Assembly (NCBI GenBank): GCA_043810615.1
Contig: JBDROA010000007.1
Coordinates: 5,354 to 69,353 of the forward strand
Source of the DNA: VGBK01 sp043810615
Lineage (GTDB): Bacteria > Actinomycetota > Acidimicrobiia > Spongiisociales > UBA11373
DNA: 64,000 bases
Reading direction: 5' to 3'
In this document: in pieces, positions 58,394 to 64,000 of the stretch
Position numbering within the stretch: the stretch's first letter is position 1
Layout of the letters: every line of letters begins with the position of its first letter
The notes under the pieces: model-generated
Databases searched by the model: none
Told to the model about the DNA's origin: nothing
The model's input: the letters and a program-made list of their open reading frames with translations, nothing else
Made by a program: the position numbers and the translations under genes

Positions 58394-59136
58394 TCCAACC
58401 CCCCCGCCGGGCCGGGGAGATGCTCACCGATGGCCGCGGCCAGCGCCTCGGGGGCCTGGGCCGGGACGTCGTGGCCCACCCCGGCGAGCAGAGTGAGCCT
58501 CCCAGCGCCGATCAGGGTCAGGGCCCGGGTGGCCACCGCCGGCGGCACCACCCGGTCCTCCTCCCCCCACACCAGGTGCACCGGGCAGGCGAGGGCGCAC
58601 AGTTGCTCCTCGTAGGACTCCTCCACCACCCGCACCAGCACCTGCCGCATCACCCCCGAGGCGGCCCGGTAGTCGCCCGACCCGAAGCGGCGGCGGGCCT
58701 GCTCCAGGGTGTGCTCCGGCACCAGGCGCAGGCGCCGGGCGAGGCGCAGGGAGCGGTACCGGGGCGACACCCGGGGCCGGGCCCCGGGGAGGCGCACCAG
58801 GGGCACGCCGGCGAGCACCAGGGCGGCGACGGCTTCGGGCCGTCGCAGCGCCAGGTGCACCGCCACCCGCCCACCGAAGGAATGCCCCACGACCACCACG
58901 GGACCGCCGAAAACCTGCAGCGCCGGTTCCACCAGAGCGGCGTAGCCAGCAGCCCCCACGGCCTCGGCAGGCGCCGGAGTCGCCCCGAAGCCGGGCAGGT
59001 CCGGGGCCAGGCCCCCGGCGGCGGCGAGCACCCCGGCCCAATCGCGCCGGTCCCGCCCCCAGCCGTGCAGGGCGAGCACCGGAGCGGCGCCGCCGAAGCG
59101 CTCGGCGAAGAGGCCACCGATCAGCTCGAGGGGCAT
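58390..59136 (-). CDS. Alpha/beta hydrolase
   Basis: A 248-aa cytoplasmic hydrolase: oxyanion region 'LALHGWGRDRRDW', nucleophile elbow 'VVVGHSFGGRVAVHLAL', acid 'LVWGEEDRVVPP', and His 'AGVGHDVPAQAP'. The ATG has GGAGG 4 bases upstream. Its stop overlaps the MurF-like start by 4 bases, so it heads a hydrolase-MurF-like-ddl operon. A role in processing a cell-wall or ester intermediate is possible but inferred only from context. Confidence 0.85.
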   Translation of the reverse strand: MPLELIGGLFAERFGGAAPVLALHGWGRDRRDWAGVLAAAGGLAPDLPGFGATPAPAEAVGAAGYAALVEPALQVFGGPVVVVGHSFGGRVAVHLALRRPEAVAALVLAGVPLVRLPGARPRVSPRYRSLRLARRLRLVPEHTLEQARRRFGSGDYRAASGVMRQVLVRVVEESYEEQLCALACPVHLVWGEEDRVVPPAVATRALTLIGAGRLTLLAGVGHDVPAQAPEALAAAIGEHLPGPAGGLE

Positions 59137-59293
59137 GGATCCTCCAGGTCGCGGGGGTGGCGCCCCTCCGTCGCGGCGACGGCCGGGCCCATCCGCAGAG
59201 CCAATGGTACGCCCCCCGGAGGAGACTCCCCGGCCGGCAGGTTCCCTCCCGGCTGCTCCCCGGCGGTGTTGAATGGCACCCGGAGGTCCACTC

Positions 59294-60844
59294 ATGCGCC
59301 GCATCGTCCTCGTCCTGATCGTCCTCGCCGGGCTCACCGCCGCCTGCGGCGACGACGACACCCTCAGCTCCACTACCACTGCCGCCACCAGCACCTCCGG
59401 AGGTGAGACGAGCACCACCACCGCCGCCGGGAGCACTACCTCGTCGGTTTCCACGACCGAGGCCACGACCACCACGGCGGCAGTGACGACGACCACGGTG
59501 CCTGGGGCCACTCCCGTGGACTACTCCGGCTATTGCGTGCGCGGCACCGCCTCCAACGATGCCCTGAACGTGCGCTCCGGGCCGGGGACCGGCTTCGACG
59601 TGGTCGGAGAGCTCGCCTGGAACGCCGCCGACATTCCCGCCGGCGGTTTCGCCGCCCCCGACCCCCGCGGCCGCCTTTGGTTCCTGGTGGGCCACGAGGG
59701 CGGCATGGGCTGGGCAGCGAGCTGGTACCTGGAGCCGGCCCCGTGCGGAGCCGCCGTCATCACAGTGGCCCCGCTCGCCGGGCCCGACCTGCCCGATGCG
59801 CTGGCCGGCAGCCTGGTTCCCTGGACCGGGGTGAACGAGACCTGGGCTCTGGCTCTGTACGCCCCCGACTGGGATGGCCCGCGTGCCCTCTACCTGCTCA
59901 GCCCCTTCGGCGACATCTTCGAGGTGTTCGCCTGGACCGCAGGAACCGTCCGTCCCTACGCCCTCTACGACTGGCGCCCCGACGGCAAGGCGGTGCTCTC
60001 CCTCGTCGGCGTCGGGGACGGCGATAGGGAGATCCGCCTCCTCGAACTCGAGAGCCGAACCAGCACCACCGTGCTCGCCATCCCCGAACTGGCCTTTGGA
60101 GGCCCGGCGAGCTTCACCCGACCCACCGGCCGCGACCTGGTGATCTCCACCGGGGACGCCGCCACCGAGCGCATCGAGGTGCGCCGTACCGACGGCTCCC
60201 TCTTCTCCACCCTCCTGAGCCGGGCCCGGCCTGCCGACCAAACCCGGCAGGCCGGCTGGCTCTACGGCCTCGACGGGACCACCGCCGTTCTCGGCGACGG
60301 CACCGGCCTTTCGCTTCTGAACAACCAGGGTGCCTTCATTCGCGCCCTGGACGCCCCGGGCGATCGATGCACCCCCGTTCACTGGTGGGACACCTCCACC
60401 GTCCTGGTCCGCTGCATCCCGCCCGAGGTGCTCGCCTACCAGCCCGACAGTTTCTACGGGCGCCTCTGGCTGGTGCCGGTCGACGGCTCGCCCGCCACCG
60501 CCCTCACGGCCCTGCCCCACGACCCCGTGGACATCGTGGACTTCGGCTACTCCGGCGCCCTGAAGATGGGGAGCGGGGCGCTGGCTCAATGGACCGGCGA
60601 CTGCGGTGCCGCCGGCGTCTACGTGGTGGCCTCCGACGGCACCGGGACCTACCTCACCCGCAACCGCCTGGTGGGGACGCTGGGGTCCAATCTGGTCGTC
60701 CACCGCTGGGACGACTGCGACGGGACCCCCGGCAGCCTGCACTTGGTGGGTCCCGACGGCACGGTGCTGAACGACCTCCTGGTGCCGCCCGGCTCCGGGA
60801 CCCCCGGTGTGCTCGATGCCCTGATGCTGCGCGATCTGCCCTGA
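59294..60844 (+). CDS. Large lipoprotein with Thr-rich linker and SH3-type domain
   Basis: A 516-aa lipoprotein: lipobox 'LTAAC' (Cys18), a Thr/Ser-rich linker of about 55 residues, then an SH3b-like domain ('DALNVRSGPGTGFDVVGEL', about residues 90-150) found in cell-wall-binding proteins. The remaining ~360 residues form a beta-propeller-like repeat region ('DWRPDGKAVLSLVGVGDGDREIRLLELESR', 'LWLVPVDGSPATALTALPHDP'), as in TolB-type propellers. Start chosen with GGAGG 7 bases upstream. Function unknown; probably surface binding. Stand-alone. Confidence 0.78.
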   Translation: MRRIVLVLIVLAGLTAACGDDDTLSSTTTAATSTSGGETSTTTAAGSTTSSVSTTEATTTTAAVTTTTVPGATPVDYSGYCVRGTASNDALNVRSGPGTGFDVVGELAWNAADIPAGGFAAPDPRGRLWFLVGHEGGMGWAASWYLEPAPCGAAVITVAPLAGPDLPDALAGSLVPWTGVNETWALALYAPDWDGPRALYLLSPFGDIFEVFAWTAGTVRPYALYDWRPDGKAVLSLVGVGDGDREIRLLELESRTSTTVLAIPELAFGGPASFTRPTGRDLVISTGDAATERIEVRRTDGSLFSTLLSRARPADQTRQAGWLYGLDGTTAVLGDGTGLSLLNNQGAFIRALDAPGDRCTPVHWWDTSTVLVRCIPPEVLAYQPDSFYGRLWLVPVDGSPATALTALPHDPVDIVDFGYSGALKMGSGALAQWTGDCGAAGVYVVASDGTGTYLTRNRLVGTLGSNLVVHRWDDCDGTPGSLHLVGPDGTVLNDLLVPPGSGTPGVLDALMLRDLP

Positions 60845-60987
60845 GGCTCCGCGAGGCGGTCCTCCGACCAGAGGCGTCCGGCCCCGCCCCGACCACGGGG
60901 CCGGGCCCCAGTCCGGGGGACCAAGGCCCCTTCCCGGCCTCCCGGCACCGGAGCATCATCGGGCCACGCACCACCTGGGGCGCGTGC

Positions 60988-61104
60988 TCACCGACCCGAC
61001 GCGGCTGCTTCCCCGGCGGCCCCGAAAGCCGCCCTCGGCAAGATGGCCACCACCGCGAGGGCCACGAACAGGGCCAGGAGACCCCGGCCACTCATCCGCC
61101 TCAT
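60988..61104 (-). CDS. 38-aa membrane or secreted small protein
   Basis: The ATG at 61104 is preceded by GGGAGG at 5 bases. The peptide begins 'MRRMSGRGLLALFVALAVVAI', one hydrophobic helix after an Arg-rich start, continues 'LPRAAFGAAGEAAASGR' and stops at 60988. It could be a small membrane protein or a cleaved signal peptide with a short mature peptide. Below usual gene-calling size. The flanking 60845-60987 and 61105-61223 hold nothing else I can support. Confidence 0.5.
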   Translation of the reverse strand: MRRMSGRGLLALFVALAVVAILPRAAFGAAGEAAASGR

Positions 61105-61223
61105 CCCGGCCTCCCTGGGAGCGGTCTGCGCATGCTCGGCGAGCCCGCGGCGCCACGCCCGGCCCATCCGGCCGGATTCGGGCTCCGGCCGGGTACCGTG
61201 AGGCCCCGCGACCCGGGAGGACC

Positions 61224-62861
61224 ATGCCGTCCAGGCTGCGCCGGTGGCTGCCCGTGCTGCTGGTGCTCGCCCTCCTCTCCCCGGCCGCCGGGGCCGGGGA
61301 GCCGCCGCGCTCGTTCACCATCGCCGCCTCGGGGGACATCCTCATCCACGGCATGGTGGCCCAGAGCGCCGCCGCCTACGCCGGCGGGGACGGTTACGAC
61401 TTCACCCCGATGCTGGCCCCCACCGAGCCGTGGATCGACGAGGCCGACCTGGCCATCTGCCACCTGGAAGGCACCCTCTCCCCCACCAACACCGGTCTCT
61501 CCTACTACCCGCGTTTCGTCGCTCCCTACCAGGTGGCCGATGCCATCGCCGCCGCCGGCTACGACACCTGCTCGCTGGCAGGCAACCACGCCCTCGACGC
61601 CGGGGAGCGAGGCCTGGAGGACACCATCGCGCTGCTCGAGGAGCGGGGCATCGCCCACGAAGGCACCGCCCGCAGCGAGGAGGAACGACTCCCCGGCTTC
61701 CACGAGGTGAACGGGGTCACCGTGGCCCACTTCGACTACACCTACGGGACCAACGGGCTTCCCCTCCCTCACGGGTTCTCGGTCAACATCATCGACCGCC
61801 AAGCCATCCTCGACGATGCCCGCTGGGCCCGGGAATACGGGGCCGAGTTCGTGATCCTGACCCTCCACTGGGGCGTGGAGTACCACCATCCGCCGACGGG
61901 GGCCCAGGCGGCCATGGCCCAGGACCTCCTCGCCTCGCCGGACATCGATCTGATCCTGGGGAACCACCCTCATGTGGTGCAGCCCATAGGGCGGGTGGGC
62001 GACAAGGTGGTCGTCTACGGCATGGGCAACCACCTCTCCAACCAGAACCCGAAGTGGGGCCCCAAGTACTACTCCACCGAGGACGGTGTGATGGTCCACA
62101 TCACCGTCGCCGAGCAACCCGACGGCAGGTTCGTCGCCACCGCCGTGGAGTACACGCCCACCTGGGTGGAGATGGGCACCTACCGGGTGCTGCCCATCGC
62201 CTGGGCGCAAGCGGCGGGGCAAGGCGACGCCGCCCTGCTCGCCGCCTCATGGGAGCGCACCGTGGCCACCGTCACCCTGCTGGGCACCGAGGCGATCGCG
62301 GCTACCTCCGCCGGCTGGGGCCCGCTCTCCTGCCACGGGCGGCCGGCCACCATCGTGGGGACCACCGGGCCCGACGTCCTGGTGGGCACGCCCGGAGACG
62401 ACGTGATCGTGGGACGCGGCGGCGACGACACCATCCTGGCCCTGGGAGGGAACGATCTGGCCTGCGGGGGCGATGGCAGCGACGCCCTCTGGGGAGGTCC
62501 CGGGGGGGACACCCTGCGGGGCGGGGAGGGCGACGACGCCCTGTACGGTGGCGCCGGTCGGGACGGGTTGTTCGGCGAGGGTGGAGCCGACACCCTTTGG
62601 GGGGGCCCCGACGGGGACGCCCTGTACGGGGGCGAGGGGGACGACAGCCTGCTGGGGCACGAGGGCGACGACCTTCTCGTCGCCGGCCCGGGGGCCGATC
62701 GGCTCTGGGGCGGCACGGGGGCCGACGGCCTGGTTGCCTCGGGGCCCGAGGACACCCTGGCCGGGGACGAGGCCGATGCCTGCCGCGTGGGCCCCTGGTG
62801 GTGGGCTGCCGAGGGGCTTGACCCGGGCCCACGGGCCACCGTATCCATACGAATGGCGTGA
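61224..62861 (+). CDS. CapA-family protein fused to RTX calcium-binding repeats
   Basis: A 545-aa secreted protein. Signal peptide about residues 1-27, then a CapA/PGA-cap metallophosphatase-like domain ('FTIAASGDILIHGMV', 'AICHLEGTLSP', 'SLAGNHALDAGERG', 'LTLHWGVEYHHPPTGAQ', 'LILGNHPHVVQPI'). From about residue 379 to 523 are about a dozen RTX nonapeptide repeats of form GGxGxDxLx ('GGEGDDALYGGAGRDGLFG'), which bind calcium and fold outside the cell. CapA proteins act in poly-gamma-glutamate or capsule handling. The ATG follows GGGAGG by 3 bases. A second CapA starts at 63785. Confidence 0.87.
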   Translation: MPSRLRRWLPVLLVLALLSPAAGAGEPPRSFTIAASGDILIHGMVAQSAAAYAGGDGYDFTPMLAPTEPWIDEADLAICHLEGTLSPTNTGLSYYPRFVAPYQVADAIAAAGYDTCSLAGNHALDAGERGLEDTIALLEERGIAHEGTARSEEERLPGFHEVNGVTVAHFDYTYGTNGLPLPHGFSVNIIDRQAILDDARWAREYGAEFVILTLHWGVEYHHPPTGAQAAMAQDLLASPDIDLILGNHPHVVQPIGRVGDKVVVYGMGNHLSNQNPKWGPKYYSTEDGVMVHITVAEQPDGRFVATAVEYTPTWVEMGTYRVLPIAWAQAAGQGDAALLAASWERTVATVTLLGTEAIAATSAGWGPLSCHGRPATIVGTTGPDVLVGTPGDDVIVGRGGDDTILALGGNDLACGGDGSDALWGGPGGDTLRGGEGDDALYGGAGRDGLFGEGGADTLWGGPDGDALYGGEGDDSLLGHEGDDLLVAGPGADRLWGGTGADGLVASGPEDTLAGDEADACRVGPWWWAAEGLDPGPRATVSIRMA

Positions 62862-62875
62862 TGTAAGGAGCCGCG

Positions 62876-63148
62876 TTGGACGTCGCCGCCACCGTGACCT
62901 CAAAGGGACAGATCACCCTCCCCAAGTCCGTGCGCCGGGCTCTCGGCCTGACCACCGGCGGCCGCGTCGGGTTCCGGGTGGAAGCAGGACGGGCGGTGCT
63001 TGCCCGCACCGAGGATCTCCTCGACCTGGCCGGATCGGTCCCGGTCCCCGGGGAGACACGCGGCTTGAAACAGTGCGAGGTTCGCCGGCATGCCCGGGCC
63101 CGGGCCGCAGCACGCCGGTACGCGCCTTCCTCGACACGAACATCCTGA
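62876..63148 (+). CDS. vapB: AbrB-type antitoxin (VapB-like)
   Basis: A 90-aa protein with the swapped-hairpin AbrB/SpoVT motif 'ATVTSKGQITLPKSVRRALGLTTGGRVGFRVEAGRAVLART' and a VapB-like tail ('DLLDLAGSVPVPGETRGL'). TTG start with AAGGAG 5 bases upstream. It pairs with the PIN toxin downstream. The C-terminal ~30 residues ('RRHARARAAARRYAPSSTRTS') run far into the toxin gene, so the true end may have shifted by a small indel. Confidence 0.8.
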   Translation: MDVAATVTSKGQITLPKSVRRALGLTTGGRVGFRVEAGRAVLARTEDLLDLAGSVPVPGETRGLKQCEVRRHARARAAARRYAPSSTRTS

Positions 63149-63510
63149 TCCGCCACCTCACCGGGGACCCGCCCCGGCTCGCCGTCCCGGCCACGCGCTA
63201 CCTGGCCTCGGCTCCGGCGCTGCCCCTCACCGGCCTGGCAACGGCCGAGGTGGCCTGCGTGCTGGAGTCGGTCTTGCGGGTCGCGGCTCCTGAGGTTGCC
63301 CGTCTGCTGCGTCCCGCCATAGCCTTCCCCTCCATCGATGTGGCCGGCTCCGCCCTTCTCCTGCGCACGCTCGAGGTCTGCGAGGTGAAGCGCCCGGACT
63401 TCGCCGACGCCTACCTGGTGGCCTGCGCCGAGGCGTCCGGCATAGGCGTGATCGCCTCGTTCGATCGCAACATCGACCGGGTGGGCACGGTGCAGCGTAT
63501 CGAACCCTGA
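63073..63510 (+). CDS. vapC: PIN-domain toxin (VapC-like)
   Basis: A ribonuclease-type PIN domain: 'RAFLDTNILIRHLTGD' supplies the first acidic residue, 'LATAEVACVLESVL' and 'KRPDFADAYLVACAEASG' the next, with 'IASFDRNIDRVG' at the end. VapC toxins cut tRNA or rRNA. The expected start just before 'VRAFLDTN' is absent: that position reads AGCACGCCGGTA, with no ATG or GTG. The nearest in-frame GTG is 63073, inside the antitoxin gene. Either the overlap is long or a mutation has removed the original start. Confidence 0.78.
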   Translation: MRGSPACPGPGRSTPVRAFLDTNILIRHLTGDPPRLAVPATRYLASAPALPLTGLATAEVACVLESVLRVAAPEVARLLRPAIAFPSIDVAGSALLLRTLEVCEVKRPDFADAYLVACAEASGIGVIASFDRNIDRVGTVQRIEP

Positions 63511-63543
63511 CCAACAAGGCAGGTCACGAGTGACAGCAGGCAC

Positions 63544-63699
63544 CCTGGGGTGGCGCCTACAAGTATCACCCTTGCTCGGATCGATTTCTCCCCCGCCCCA
63601 GCGGGGGAGATGCCCGAAGGGCAGAGGGGGCAGCCTCCCACCAAGGCCTCGCCACATGCTGCCCCCACCCTTGCCCTCCCCCACGGCCGTGGGGGAGGG
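63544..63699. repeat. 156-bp dispersed intergenic repeat, copy 2
   Basis: About 97% identical to 9375-9530 and the same length, with both internal hairpins preserved (TCTCCCCCGC...GCGGGGGAGA and CCCTCCCCCAC...GTGGGGGAGGG; the loop CGCC is GGCC here). It lies between the VapC-like gene and the second CapA gene. The 63511-63784 gap has no other feature. Confidence 0.82.
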
Positions 63700-63784
63700 G
63701 ATGATTGCCTGAGTCACGCTGCCCTCATCTGCCTGCACGCCATTCTCCCTTGCCGCTCGACCGGTCCGCTCCTACGGTTCGCCC

Positions 63785-64000
63785 GTGCTGCGCCGGCCGG
63801 CCCCGTTCCTGATGGCTTCCCTCGTGCTGCTCGCCGCCGCTTCCCCGGCTGCCGCCCGTCAGTCCGGCCGCAGCTTCACGATCGCCGCCACCGGTGACGT
63901 TCTCATTCATCAGGTCATCGCGTTGGCAGCCGACGGGCACGCCCCGGGGCAGGGGACCTACGACTTCCGTCCCCTCTTCCGCCCCATCGAGCCGTGGATC
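63785..64000 (+). CDS. Second CapA-family protein, N-terminal part
   Basis: From a GTG at 63785 the first 72 codons read a signal peptide ('APFLMASLVLLAAASPAAARQ') and then 'RSFTIAATGDVLIHQVIALAADG' and 'YDFRPLFRPIEPWI'. This closely parallels residues 29-75 of the CapA-RTX protein at 61224 ('RSFTIAASGDILIHGMV', 'YDFTPMLAPTEPWI'). The gene runs off the right edge, so whether it also has RTX repeats is unknown. It is a tandem paralogue separated by the VapBC-like pair and the 156-bp repeat. Confidence 0.82.
   Translation, partial: MLRRPAPFLMASLVLLAAASPAAARQSGRSFTIAATGDVLIHQVIALAADGHAPGQGTYDFRPLFRPIEPWI

Noticed and set aside
62356..62790. Tandem repeat resembling a CRISPR or satellite array
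   Set aside because: The periodicity is 27 bases in frame and encodes GGxGxDxLx RTX repeats inside the CapA fusion protein.

Overview
The window is about 70% GC and tightly packed, with GTG and TTG starts and many 4-bp ATGA/GTGA stop-start overlaps. Several secreted proteins carry long Thr-rich linkers after a signal peptide or lipobox. With mycothiol-type, PorA-type (DUF3068) and DUF4328 families present, this points to a high-GC actinobacterium. The poly-Thr linkers are typical of Acidimicrobiia, but that placement is inference. I see no rRNA, convincing tRNA, CRISPR array, insertion sequence or prophage.

Layout. 0-6.3 kb: the 5' end of a DtxR-type metal regulator with a 24-bp palindromic operator over its start, then two divergent ABC-2 exporter operons. 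6.3-13.3 kb: a REP-like intergenic repeat, small hypothetical proteins, a thioredoxin-like protein, two anchored Thr-linker proteins (one frameshifted), an alcohol dehydrogenase, a mycothiol-dependent isomerase-like protein, and a cluster of short intergenic repeats plus the first copy of a 156-bp dispersed repeat. 13.3-16.1 kb: a 2-oxoacid:ferredoxin oxidoreductase whose four subunits are fused into two polypeptides. 16.4-24.1 kb: a third ABC exporter, several alpha/beta hydrolases and membrane proteins. 24.1-28.5 kb: an operon iorA-iorB-ADP-forming acyl-CoA synthetase, which together would oxidise aryl-pyruvates to aryl-CoA and harvest ATP. 28.6-37.9 kb: a large Rossmann-fold protein, a radical SAM enzyme, an acyl-CoA dehydrogenase, an EamA transporter-amidohydrolase-methyltransferase operon and class I fumarase.

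38-49 kb is the most unusual stretch. It has a lipoprotein with a decayed tandem paralogue, then a compact minus-strand cluster: a glutamine-amidotransferase-like protein, an ARPP-1 protein, a protein with an uncharacterised Cys-rich 'CGIYA' domain, and a 44-aa Pro/Glu-rich protein. The cluster is divergent from an XRE regulator across a promoter holding two palindromes. A second CGIYA-domain paralogue lies at 47.9-48.9 kb. Between them are a PorA-type protein, a trypsin-like PDZ protease, an HxlR regulator with a palindromic operator, a cupredoxin and a flavin reductase.

49-64 kb: two PlsC-type acyltransferases, an epimerase with two compensating homopolymer frameshifts, an Lrp/AsnC regulator, a metallo-hydrolase, a MazF toxin-antitoxin pair with an apparently leaderless promoter, an operon of hydrolase, membrane-embedded MurF-like ligase and D-Ala-D-Ala ligase, a large SH3-type lipoprotein, a CapA-type protein fused to RTX repeats, a VapBC-like pair, the second copy of the 156-bp repeat, and the start of a second CapA paralogue running off the window. 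Three single-base frameshifts in G/C runs (near 8678, 50939 and 51129) suggest either recent decay or assembly errors.
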